Assembly: GCA_963843285.1 (NCBI GenBank)
Contig: CAWJJO010000019.1
Coordinates: 66,684 to 130,683, forward strand
Length of the DNA: 64,000 nt
Direction: 5' to 3'
From: CAZDDB01 sp963843285
Lineage (GTDB): Bacteria > Acidobacteriota > HRBIN11 > JAKEFK01
Of the stretch, positions 26,761-34,865 are shown piece after piece (within the stretch, counting starts at the first letter, position 1; each line of letters begins with the position of its first letter). Position numbers and translations under genes: made by a program. The notes beneath the pieces are model-generated. The model had not been told where the DNA came from. It was given only the letters and a program-made list of their open reading frames with translations, and searched no databases.

Positions 26761-29739
26761 CTATTTCTTTTCGGGAGGCGGAGGCCAACCCAGATTCAGA
26801 TTCTGATAATTCAGGATCGCATTGAAGATCAGCGCAAAATCTCCCTGTGTATTCATCCGCCACATCGGGTTATTTGCAAACAGCAGGATGTGCCCTTTTC
26901 CAAGCGGGGAATCAATGATAACGGGCTTGCCGGCGATTTGATCCGCGCCTTCCAGCATTCCGGAAAGCAAGATTTTGTCCGCCTCTTTTGGGAATGAAAG
27001 AATCACGCGCGGCCGTTCTTCGACCCGCGGCAAGTAAGGCTGATAAAAATACGGAAGATCTTCCGGAAGTTGAAATCCCTGTTCGCCCGGTCCTGGCTTT
27101 GGTTTTTCAGGGGTCTCCACAAACGGCCGGCCCTGCGGAACATCCGGATCGGTTTGTGAGCCACGACCGCTGGGACGCTGATCGGGACGTTTGTTCTTCC
27201 CGGGATCAAACTGTGTTCCTACACTAAAAACCGGGGATCCGGCAAAGTGAACCGGGATGTTTTCATCGTATCCCCATCCGATCGGACTGCTTTTGTCTGT
27301 AAGTGTTGCCTGCAATACACTGCCGTTTGCCTTCAATTGCTCCGGCCGTTCAACGCTCACCCATCGCGCAAGTCCATATTCTGCCGCCCAACGCGAGGTG
27401 GCGCGCACCGTAATCAAGAGGCCTCCCTCTTCCACAAACTTTTTCAAGTTCTCAACACCATTCAGTCCGAGACCCGGACGCATATCGTCCGTCTCATCTA
27501 CGCTCAAATTCGGGGTTAGATCCGTCTTCTTCCATGGGAGCGGCGGCCCAGCAGGGAGACCGTTCACGATATCCTGCGGCTCGCAATCACAGGGTGCAAA
27601 TAGCACGACATCATACTTCGCGCGAAGATCCGCTTCTTTGGAAACGTCCTGCGTGGAGATGTACTCATAGGGAACCTTCAGATTCTCAAACGCCAGACGG
27701 TACCATCCCTCATCTTGCGTATCGATCCATGTGTGCAAGATGGCGATCCGGGGAGACGGCATGGAGTGCATTTTGACCGAAGGCGCCTGGGGGAGCATTT
27801 CGGAATCGACGCTTACATTTCCTAAGGCATCTTCCACTTTCTTCGAATTCGTTGCATCTAATGCAATGATGATCGTACCGGCAGGCCAGCTCGACGTCTT
27901 CACCTTCCATTCCTCTTCCAGAACGGAGAAGGGGACATCGGCAAGCGCGAAACGGAGCCGAACGAGATCCGTATCAGCGGCATTGCGGATCGCAAGCGCG
28001 GCGCCCGCTTTCGCGAGCGTTTTTTGCGGCATCTTTCCATCCCATGGATGCATCGGCGTTTTCAACATGTCCTGATTTACAATCCGTTTGAATTCCAGAT
28101 TCTTTGTATAGCCAAGTGTCCAGCCTGTATCGTCATAGACAGCCTCTTCTCCGCGCACGTATTGAGTGTCCAGCAGGGCATCCGCCATACGGCTGTAGGG
28201 TTGGTCCATTCGAATCACAAAACTGCCTGCCGGGAATTTAGCGGTGTCCTCTTCTTTCTTTTCTTCCTTCGCGTCCTTCTTCTTATCCTTTGAATCCGCA
28301 GGCTTTTCTGATTCGTCCTCGTTTTTCTTCGGCGGCCAGTTTAGTTTCAGACTGACTTCCTGATCGGTCTGATGAATTTCGACCCCCTGAGTCTGCAGGA
28401 GATGCAACAGGTCGCGAAGCTGGCCCTTGCGTTTCTGATTCCCATCAAACACGTACGCGGCAGGACCTTCCAGGGTTGGCTTCGCGATGGAGCGTTTTCC
28501 GAGCAGCCAGAAAGTCTTCAAGAAGTGTTCGCGGTTCTCTGCCATATATTCCAGGGCCAGTAGTACGCCGCTCTGCTGATAGTTCACATTATTCCGCAGC
28601 GACCATTTCACTTTCGGCAATGGTGGATTGGGGCGGAACCATGCGCGCTGGCTGCGGTCCCGTACCGTACGATCCTGCGTGGAAGGATCCAGATTGCCAA
28701 ATGTTTCGTAAAACCTGCCGATTGAGTTGTGACCGAGAGCCACCCAGAACATGTAGTTTGGCGCCCATCCGTCAAAGAAGCCGTGCGTCCAAACACCGGG
28801 CAGCCCTTTTGCGGTCAGAGTCTGAACTTCGTTGTAAGCCATCCGCTGCCACTCATTGATGGTAAGTGGATCGAGCCATGCGTTGTAGGGTCCCGTGCCT
28901 GTGGATATATAAAGGAAAGGAATCGATTCATGGAGATCGTGCATCACCTGCGGATGCCATTCAAAATAAGTTTTCAAAATATTGCGAGTAAGATTCAGTG
29001 CGAGCCCCATGGTGTCGCGATTGTTGTCATGGGAAACGTAATGTCCCCAGTATGCCAGCGGTGGAAATCCTGCATCGGGATGAGCCTGACGCCAGCGCAC
29101 GAGATCTACCATTCGGTTTCGACCGTCGACTTCCAGAACCGGAGTAATCATGGTAACGATGTTGCTTCTGATTCTCTGGATCATCGGACTTTCATCCACT
29201 ACCAGCCGGTATGCAAGCTCCATCAGCATTTCGGGGCTTCCCGTCTCCGGCGAATGCATCGCGCCGGTCGCGTAATAAAACGGCTTTCCCTGCTGCGCCA
29301 ATTGAACAGCTTCTTCCTCCGTAATTTTTCGCGGATCGGAAAGCCTGCGCGTAATTTCTTTATATCGATCGAGATTGGCGATTGTTTCTTCATCCGCGAT
29401 TGCCACCAGAATCATTTCGCGTCCCTCTTCCGTCTGTCCGATGTTAAAAACTTTCACCCGCGGGGACGCAGACTCCAGCGCACGCATATAGCGGTGAACA
29501 TCTTCCGCGTACGTCAAACGATCTGGTGTGCCCGAAATGTAGCCTAGAAATTTTTGAGGTGTGGGGACTTTGTCGGAGGCCGGCAAATGGTCTACGAGAT
29601 CCGTTAGAAATTGCGGATCAGTCGTGTATTCCCGGATCTTCTTCGAATAGTCCTGATCCCATTCGGGATGCTTCTCCACCGGCTCCAACGCAAACAACAT
29701 TGATGGAACGAAAAAAAGAATTGCAACAAACAATTTCAT
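26761..29739 (-). CDS. M14 family zinc carboxypeptidase-like exported protein
   Basis: The start at ATG 29739 follows GGAGG and gives a signal peptide (MKLFVAILFFVPSMLFA). The 992-residue product has an M14 peptidase domain from about residue 60 to 380 (zinc ligands in AMHSPETGSPEM, HxxE type, and HDNNRD/VMHDLHESIPF segments). A long C-terminal region follows, with Lys/Glu-rich stretch KKNEDESEKPADSKDKKKDA and a glutamine amidotransferase-like fold (RIAILHTW...YDVVLFAP). Large M14 proteins of this kind are common in Acidobacteriota and Bacteroidota and act outside the cytoplasm. Confidence 0.85.
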   Translation of the reverse strand: MKLFVAILFFVPSMLFALEPVEKHPEWDQDYSKKIREYTTDPQFLTDLVDHLPASDKVPTPQKFLGYISGTPDRLTYAEDVHRYMRALESASPRVKVFNIGQTEEGREMILVAIADEETIANLDRYKEITRRLSDPRKITEEEAVQLAQQGKPFYYATGAMHSPETGSPEMLMELAYRLVVDESPMIQRIRSNIVTMITPVLEVDGRNRMVDLVRWRQAHPDAGFPPLAYWGHYVSHDNNRDTMGLALNLTRNILKTYFEWHPQVMHDLHESIPFLYISTGTGPYNAWLDPLTINEWQRMAYNEVQTLTAKGLPGVWTHGFFDGWAPNYMFWVALGHNSIGRFYETFGNLDPSTQDRTVRDRSQRAWFRPNPPLPKVKWSLRNNVNYQQSGVLLALEYMAENREHFLKTFWLLGKRSIAKPTLEGPAAYVFDGNQKRKGQLRDLLHLLQTQGVEIHQTDQEVSLKLNWPPKKNEDESEKPADSKDKKKDAKEEKKEEDTAKFPAGSFVIRMDQPYSRMADALLDTQYVRGEEAVYDDTGWTLGYTKNLEFKRIVNQDMLKTPMHPWDGKMPQKTLAKAGAALAIRNAADTDLVRLRFALADVPFSVLEEEWKVKTSSWPAGTIIIALDATNSKKVEDALGNVSVDSEMLPQAPSVKMHSMPSPRIAILHTWIDTQDEGWYRLAFENLKVPYEYISTQDVSKEADLRAKYDVVLFAPCDCEPQDIVNGLPAGPPLPWKKTDLTPNLSVDETDDMRPGLGLNGVENLKKFVEEGGLLITVRATSRWAAEYGLARWVSVERPEQLKANGSVLQATLTDKSSPIGWGYDENIPVHFAGSPVFSVGTQFDPGKNKRPDQRPSGRGSQTDPDVPQGRPFVETPEKPKPGPGEQGFQLPEDLPYFYQPYLPRVEERPRVILSFPKEADKILLSGMLEGADQIAGKPVIIDSPLGKGHILLFANNPMWRMNTQGDFALIFNAILNYQNLNLGWPPPPEKK

Positions 29740-29760
29740 GTACGGACCTCCGTGCGCATA

Positions 29761-29882
29761 TTTCACCACAAAGACCCGAAGGACACAAAGGATAGCGAGT
29801 GTAAAAAAGGGGATGTGGAGATGACGGGAGATAAGGGGATAGATTTTGTTTTTCCTTTGTGCTCTTTGTGCTTTATGGTGAA
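29761..29882. repeat. Inverted-repeat element (CACAAAG family)
   Basis: Arms at 29761-29791 (TTCACCACAAAGAC type) and 29854-29882 (CTTTGTGCTTTATGGTGAA type) flank about 60 bp. It occupies the gap between the M14 peptidase and SDR genes, upstream of the peptidase start. Confidence 0.8.
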
Positions 29883-29885
29883 TTC

Positions 29886-30671
29886 CTACTTCTTCTCCTG
29901 CAGTTTGCGGGCGATGGAGGTGGCCATTTTTCGCGGACCAACCTGCGCGGCAACAGCGAGCACACGATTCATCAGGCCGGGAATCACAACCGTTTTCCCT
30001 TGCATCATGGCTTCATAACCGATCTGCGCGACTTCTTCGGAGCTCTGCATGCGCAATGCTTTTCCGCTCTCGAGACCGGAGTCTTCAATGTAGGCGCGCT
30101 TCTGAAAACCGGTGCGTGTCGGGCCGGGACACAATACAGTCACTGTAACTCCTGTTCCGGTCAGCTCATTTGCGAGCGCTTCGGAAAAGGACAGCACATA
30201 GGCTTTGCTTGCATAGTAAACAGCCATGAGTGGTCCCGGTTGAAACGCTGCAGTCGAAGCGAGATTTAGAATCTTTCCACTTTTTCGTTCCAGCATCCCC
30301 CGCAAGAACAGCTTGGTGAGATGAGTGAGAGCGGTCACATTGACCTGCAGCATTTCCAGCAACAATCGTAGATCTGTTTCCGAAACAAAGCCGTAGGTTC
30401 CAAACCCCGCATTGTTCACGAGCATATCGATATCGATGGAATCACTTTTGCACTCGGAATAGATTTCGTCCGGCGCATCGGCAACTGCGAGATCCTTCGG
30501 AATCACTTTGACTTGAATGCCATGTTTTGCGCGAAGCTCGTCCGCCAGAGTATCCAGAGCACTTCGATTGCGCGCAACCAGAACGAGATTGTGCCCGTCC
30601 TTCGCAAAGAGCTTTGCAAGATCGTAGCCGATCCCGCCGGACGCCCCTGTAATGAGTGCGGTCTGACTCAT
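29886..30671 (-). CDS. Short-chain dehydrogenase/reductase
   Basis: This 261-residue classical SDR starts at ATG 30671, which shares ATGA with the methyltransferase stop. It shows the cofactor motif TGASGGIG, NNAGFG, and the active site Ser (NLASTAA) and YYASK with Tyr and Lys. The Arg-containing VLVARNR after the second strand suggests NADPH preference. It resembles the DltE/YqjQ-type SDRs of unknown substrate. It is co-transcribed with the methyltransferase, but the link between the two is not evident. Confidence 0.88.
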   Translation of the reverse strand: MSQTALITGASGGIGYDLAKLFAKDGHNLVLVARNRSALDTLADELRAKHGIQVKVIPKDLAVADAPDEIYSECKSDSIDIDMLVNNAGFGTYGFVSETDLRLLLEMLQVNVTALTHLTKLFLRGMLERKSGKILNLASTAAFQPGPLMAVYYASKAYVLSFSEALANELTGTGVTVTVLCPGPTRTGFQKRAYIEDSGLESGKALRMQSSEEVAQIGYEAMMQGKTVVIPGLMNRVLAVAAQVGPRKMATSIARKLQEKK

Positions 30672-31468
30672 GCCTTTTTGCAAACGGCGATCATCTCACC
30701 CGAAACATAGTCGTACGGACGATGGTCGAAATGGCCGAAGAAGGCAGGTTGAAAGCCGGATCGCACCAGAAGATGTTCCAGCTCATACCGGAAGATGTAT
30801 CGAAGCGTAAAATTCGCTTCCTTGCGAGCGACCAATACCCCCGCTGCGTTCCGTTCTTCCCAGTTCATTACTACCTCGACGGTTTGAGCTGCGAGGTCGG
30901 CACGGGCTTGATAATACCGTGTAATGGTGCTTTCCGTTTCCGTATTCTTCCGCGAAAACTCCTTTTCCCATCCCTGTTTTTCGTTTCCATAATGGCTGAG
31001 GCGATCGATGTTGGGAGCAAATACATCCAGGACGAACAGTCCATCGTCCTTCAAGTGCTCGCGCACCAGCTGAAGACAGCGCATCTGTAGTTCTGTGTTT
31101 AGAAGGTGCTGAAATGAACGGAACGGAATGTAGATCAGTGAAAATTTTTGATCGTAGTGAAAATCATCCATGCTGGAGCACTGGAGACGGATATTCTTTA
31201 AATTGAGTGCGCGTACTTTCGTCTCGCACACGCCCAGCATTTCGCGGTTCATGTCGAGCCCGTAACATTCCACCCCGGTTTGAGCGATCGGAATCAGGAT
31301 GCGGCCAGTCCCGCAGGCAAGTTCCAGCACCGGAGAACCCAGCTTCTGCGCGTACTCTTTGTAGAATGGAACATCGCCGCGATCGGGGATCCCGATCGTG
31401 TAATCTTCATCGTAGTACTCAGCCGGATAGTGAAAATTCGCTTCCATCTTTGCAATATCAAATATCAA
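30668..31468 (-). CDS. Class I SAM-dependent methyltransferase
   Basis: A protein of about 260-266 residues. The SAM site is VLELACGTGRILIPIAQ, followed by an acidic GLDMN end of strand 2 and a FVLDVFAP strand. The C-terminal half has the FTLRYIFRYELEHLLVRSGF shape seen in Methyltransf_25-like proteins. The start could be ATG 31468 or ATG 31447; the first seven residues come from an AT-rich inverted repeat, so 31447 is attractive. The substrate is unknown. Confidence 0.83.
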   Translation of the reverse strand: MIFDIAKMEANFHYPAEYYDEDYTIGIPDRGDVPFYKEYAQKLGSPVLELACGTGRILIPIAQTGVECYGLDMNREMLGVCETKVRALNLKNIRLQCSSMDDFHYDQKFSLIYIPFRSFQHLLNTELQMRCLQLVREHLKDDGLFVLDVFAPNIDRLSHYGNEKQGWEKEFSRKNTETESTITRYYQARADLAAQTVEVVMNWEERNAAGVLVARKEANFTLRYIFRYELEHLLVRSGFQPAFFGHFDHRPYDYVSGEMIAVCKKA

Positions 31469-31600
31469 ATATCAAAAATATCAAATAAACATAACGCAAT
31501 GAGCAAAGAACTCTGAAGTTTCAACGTGCGAATTCGTGGAGCTCCTCCGAAGGGCGGGTATTTTGCTTATTTTCTTCTGTTTATTTGATTTTTGATATTT
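31467..31600. repeat. AT-rich inverted repeat
   Basis: AAATATCAAAAATATCAAAT with AAAC (31467-31490) pairs with 31579-31600 (GTTTATTTGATTTTTGATAT and two more T), with one 2-base gap. The spacer is about 88 bp. The element fills the gap between the methyltransferase start and the hemB end. It is a different family from the CACAAAG repeats. Confidence 0.7.
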
Positions 31601-31601
31601 A

Positions 31602-32567
31602 TTATTTCTCCAACGCGAGTTCTTTTGCGAAGTAGGTAATGATAATATCGGCGCCGGCGCGTCGGATCGACAGCAGGACCTCATCACGAATCAGTTTTCC
31701 ATCCACCCATCCATTTTGAGCGGCCGCTTTGATCAGCGAATATTCGCCGCTTACGTTATACGCCACAATCGGGACCAGAAAGCGGTCGCGCGCCTCCCGC
31801 AAGATATCGAGATACGAAAGCGCAGGCTTCACCATAATCATATCTGCGCCTTCTTCAATGTCGGTTTCCATTTCTTTGAGCGCTTCACGCCTGTTGGCCG
31901 GATCCATTTGATGGCTCTTTCGATCTCCAAATTTCGGAGCTGAATGAGCGGCTTCACGAAACGGACCATAAAATGCGGACGAAAACTTTGCGGCGTACGA
32001 AAGAATGCCGGTATCCTGTAGTCCATGCTCATCCAATATCCGCCGAATGGCCAGAACGCGGCCATCCATCATGTCCGAAGGCGCCACAAAATCGGCTCCC
32101 GCCTGCGCGTGAGACAATGCGGTCTTCGCCAGCAACTCCAGAGATTCATCATTCAGGATCTTTCCATCGCGCACAACACCGCAATGCCCGTGATCGGTAT
32201 AGGGACACAAACAAACATCCGTAAATACAATGGATTCCGGAAGTTCTTTCTTGATTTGCCGAAGCGCTCTTTGCACAATCCCGCTTTCGGAATACGCGCC
32301 GGATGCGCGATCGTCTTTTTGATCCGGCGAACCGAACAACAGAAAATGCCGCAATCCGTTTTCGTACAGAAACACAATTTCCCGAACAGCAGAATCCAGA
32401 CCGTATTCCGATATACCCGGCATCGCTTCAATCGGGGATTCTCCGTCTACTACTGCGCTAATGAATAACGGGTAAATCAGTTGAGACAGATCGATCGTCG
32501 TTTCCCGTACCAATGACCGGATGGAAGGGTTTTGCCTCAATCTACGGGGGCGGTGTGTTGGATACAT
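31602..32567 (-). CDS. hemB: Delta-aminolevulinic acid dehydratase (porphobilinogen synthase)
   Basis: This 321-residue enzyme condenses two 5-aminolevulinates to porphobilinogen in heme synthesis. The zinc cysteines are present (DVCLCPYTDHGHCG: Cys 119, 121 and 129), as are the two Schiff-base lysines, Lys194 in YAAKFSS and Lys247 in MVKPALSYLD. The RPRRLRQNPSIRSLVRET N-terminus is typical. The start ATG overlaps the stop of the upstream Cys-rich gene, so the two are coupled. No other heme genes are in the window. Confidence 0.96.
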   Translation of the reverse strand: MYPTHRPRRLRQNPSIRSLVRETTIDLSQLIYPLFISAVVDGESPIEAMPGISEYGLDSAVREIVFLYENGLRHFLLFGSPDQKDDRASGAYSESGIVQRALRQIKKELPESIVFTDVCLCPYTDHGHCGVVRDGKILNDESLELLAKTALSHAQAGADFVAPSDMMDGRVLAIRRILDEHGLQDTGILSYAAKFSSAFYGPFREAAHSAPKFGDRKSHQMDPANRREALKEMETDIEEGADMIMVKPALSYLDILREARDRFLVPIVAYNVSGEYSLIKAAAQNGWVDGKLIRDEVLLSIRRAGADIIITYFAKELALEK

Positions 32568-32770
32568 TAGTAGTCGTCTTCATCCCCGCTGCCCCAAAAG
32601 AAGTACTCAGCGCATCCTTTGCTACAGAAGTGCCGCCCCGCAAAAAAGTAACAGCAGTCTTCGCATATGTACTTAAAACAAATCGGACATTTGCGGAGAT
32701 GCTTTGTTTCATCCGAAGCGGAGCATTTTACACAGAGCAGTGAAACAGGCATCTCCGTAATATTATACAC
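32567..32770 (-). CDS. Small Cys-rich zinc-binding protein
   Basis: A 67-residue frame (61 if the start is ATG 32752 rather than GTG 32770) with a ladder of cysteines: CVKCSASDETKHLRKCPICFK, then CEDCCYFFAGRHFCSKGCAEYFFWG and an acidic end. The spacing C-x2-C...C-x2-C...C-x2-C...C-x3-C suggests two zinc sites, like a B-box or MYND-type ribbon. Its stop overlaps the hemB start. It may handle metal or act in regulation near hemB, but no function can be assigned. It is transcribed divergently from the tRNA gene. Confidence 0.65.
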   Translation of the reverse strand: MYNITEMPVSLLCVKCSASDETKHLRKCPICFKYICEDCCYFFAGRHFCSKGCAEYFFWGSGDEDDY

Positions 32771-32789
32771 TCAGCGTCGAGGTGCTTCA

Positions 32790-32818
32790 TTGACATCCGT
32801 GCCGACGCTCACTAGAAT
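32790..32818 (+). promoter_or_regulatory. Sigma-70 promoter for tRNA-Met and tilS
   Basis: TTGACA (32790-32795), a 17-base spacer and TAGAAT (32813-32818) form a near-consensus promoter. Transcription would start near 32825, about 25 bases before the tRNA. Confidence 0.75.
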
Positions 32819-32848
32819 CTATCGATTCGCAAACTTTGAATCATTGCC

Positions 32849-32922
32849 GGCGGTGTAGCTCAGTTGGTTAGAGCACGCGGCTCATATCCGCGGCGTCCGG
32901 GGTTCGAATCCCTGCACCGCCA
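32849..32922 (+). tRNA. tRNA-Met (anticodon CAT)
   Basis: A complete cloverleaf can be drawn: acceptor GGCGGTG/CACCGCC with discriminator A at 32922, D arm GCTC...GAGC, anticodon stem CGCGG/CCGCG with loop CTCATAT (anticodon CAT), and T arm around TTCGAAT. CCA is not encoded. The GGCGGTG acceptor stem and lack of initiator features point to elongator Met. The tRNA-Ile2 alternative (CAT, modified by TilS) is less likely, because its known acceptor stems differ, but the tilS gene starts only 16 bases later. Confidence 0.93.
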
Positions 32923-32938
32923 CTTAACCTCTAAACCT

Positions 32939-34282
32939 TTGAACCTGAATACTCGAATTCGCAGCTTCATCGAAAAGCACAACCTGCTCAATCCCGCAGA
33001 CCGGGTCGTGGTCGCTTGTTCGGGAGGCCCCGATTCGATCTGTCTGCTGATTCTTTTACGCGAACTCTGGCCGGCGACTTCCGCTGTCTATGTCAATCAC
33101 ATGCTGAGGGGCGAAGACTCCGCCCGCGAAGAAGAGTTTGTTCGAAAGTTCTGTGGAGAGCGCTCGATTCCACTTTTTGTCGAAACGATTCACTGGAAGA
33201 AGATTCCTGGAAATCTGGAAGAAGCGGCGCGAAAAAAACGATACAGGCATCTTGCCAAGGTTGCTGCGGAACATTCCTTTCAAAAAGTAGCGCTGGGGCA
33301 TCAGCGGGAAGATGTCGCAGAAACATTCTTACAGCGTCTGATTCGGGGGAGCGGCCCCTTCGGACTTGCAGTGCTTCCTCCGCAGCGCGGAATGTACATT
33401 CGTCCGCTTCTGGAATGCAGCAGGGCAGAAATTCTGAAATATCTTTCGCAAAACAACATTCCATTTTTTACGGATTCCACCAACGCCGATGTGCGCTTCC
33501 AGAGAAACCGGATCCGGAAGGAATTGATTCCTTATCTTCAGGAGCGGATGAATCCCGGAGTTGTGGATGCTCTCTTCCGTGCTTCGCGGTGGCTTCTGGA
33601 ACAAAAGGAATTACTCGATGAAATTCTGGATCGTTATCAGCAACTCATTCATCCGCACGGGCATGGGTTGGCGTTGCCAAAACGGGAATTCCTGGCTCTA
33701 TCCATTCCATTCCAGAAGGCTCTTTTGCGAAAGGCTCTTGAAAGAACAGACGCGCAAACACGACCCGGCTCCCGGTCTCTGGAATCGCTTCTTGCAGCAA
33801 TCGCAAAAGGCAAAATCAAAGAATTGCCCGGATTTCTCCTGATGGATGCTACGGGAGATTTGATCTTATTTGCCGCGAAACAGCAACGGATTGGACCGCA
33901 TGAAGTGGATGTGCCGGCAGAAGGAAAATATTTTTTCCCGCCGGCAAATGCACTGCTGCATTTTACAACGCGCGAATCAGTCCATTTCCAGGATGCGGCA
34001 GGAGTCGCATTTCTGGATGCGGAACTGGCAACATTTCCGCTTCACATCAGAAATTGGAAACGCGGTGATCGATTCCGTCCGCTCGGTTTGTCCGGCAGAA
34101 AAAAACTCAGCGATTTCTTTATCGATGCAAAAATTCCAAAACAGGATCGCAAGAAGATTCCACTCGTCTTTAAGGACGACGATTTGATCTGGATCGCCGG
34201 ACATCAAATTCATCATGATTACCGAATCACCCAGAAGACGAAACGCGTCTTGCGAATTGAACTGCTGAACCGGGATGTATAA
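32939..34282 (+). CDS. tilS: tRNA(Ile)-lysidine synthase TilS
   Basis: TilS attaches lysine to C34 of the CAT anticodon of tRNA-Ile2, switching it from Met to Ile decoding. The PP-loop SGGPDS spans residues 28-33. AVYVNHMLRGEDSAREEEFVRKFC and GHQREDVAETFLQRLIRG are N-terminal catalytic segments. The C-terminal domain (WKRGDRFRPLGLSGRKKLSDFFIDAKIP) recognises tRNA. The chosen start is TTG 32939 (447 residues); the frame runs back through the tRNA but cannot be translated there sensibly. There is no Shine-Dalgarno sequence, so the message probably begins with the tRNA. The next gene overlaps the end. Confidence 0.93.
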   Translation: MNLNTRIRSFIEKHNLLNPADRVVVACSGGPDSICLLILLRELWPATSAVYVNHMLRGEDSAREEEFVRKFCGERSIPLFVETIHWKKIPGNLEEAARKKRYRHLAKVAAEHSFQKVALGHQREDVAETFLQRLIRGSGPFGLAVLPPQRGMYIRPLLECSRAEILKYLSQNNIPFFTDSTNADVRFQRNRIRKELIPYLQERMNPGVVDALFRASRWLLEQKELLDEILDRYQQLIHPHGHGLALPKREFLALSIPFQKALLRKALERTDAQTRPGSRSLESLLAAIAKGKIKELPGFLLMDATGDLILFAAKQQRIGPHEVDVPAEGKYFFPPANALLHFTTRESVHFQDAAGVAFLDAELATFPLHIRNWKRGDRFRPLGLSGRKKLSDFFIDAKIPKQDRKKIPLVFKDDDLIWIAGHQIHHDYRITQKTKRVLRIELLNRDV

Positions 34283-34808
34283 ACACAGCGTTCTAATCAC
34301 CGAAGATCAGATCCAGGCCCGGATTGCGGAGCTGGCAAATACACTCAACCTGGATTACCGGGGAAGGACGCTCCATGTTGTCTGCGTTCTCAAAGGAGCC
34401 CTATTCTTTGTGGTCGACCTGGTACGCTATCTGGATTTTCCTTTAAATCTGCACTTTGTTCAGGCTGCCAGTTACGCGGCCAGCGCTGAAAGCTCGGGAA
34501 CTATTCATCTCCTCTATTCGTCCATTCAAGAGGTTCAAGATCTGGACCTTCTTGTCATTGAGGACGTTGTAGATACGGGGCTGACGCTGGATTGGTTGGG
34601 ACGCCGGTTTCTGGCAAAGGGAGCACGCTCCGTCCGAAACTGTGTTCTGCTCGACAAACGGGAGCGACGAAGAGTACAAGTTCAGGTTGACTATGCGGGG
34701 TTTGTGATCCCCAATAGGTTCGTAATCGGATATGGTTTGGACTACAAGGAATTTGGCCGGAACCTGCGCTACGTGGGCGTTTTAGCGGGGGACGAGTATG
34801 AAAAATAA
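34275..34808 (+). CDS. hpt: Hypoxanthine phosphoribosyltransferase
   Basis: This 177-residue type I PRTase salvages hypoxanthine and guanine to IMP and GMP using PRPP. The PRPP motif is LLVIEDVVDTGLTL. VCVLKGALFFVVDLVRYL and the C-terminal purine-binding FVIGYGLDYKEFGRNLRYVGVL are typical. It overlaps tilS by 8 bases. The tilS-hpt-ftsH order is conserved across many bacteria. Confidence 0.94.
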   Translation: MYKHSVLITEDQIQARIAELANTLNLDYRGRTLHVVCVLKGALFFVVDLVRYLDFPLNLHFVQAASYAASAESSGTIHLLYSSIQEVQDLDLLVIEDVVDTGLTLDWLGRRFLAKGARSVRNCVLLDKRERRRVQVQVDYAGFVIPNRFVIGYGLDYKEFGRNLRYVGVLAGDEYEK

Positions 34809-34865
34809 TCCTTGCATTGTTTCGAATCAGCGACGATACTATGGTTTGACTCAAGGAATCGTTTT

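Noticed and set aside
32849..32922. tRNA-Ile2 (CAT) instead of tRNA-Met
   Set aside because: The acceptor stem GGCGGTG/CACCGCC matches elongator Met types better, although this needs a classifier to settle.
32864..32938. Upstream extension of the tilS frame through the tRNA
   Set aside because: The extension is the translated tRNA sequence; homology to TilS begins after the tRNA.
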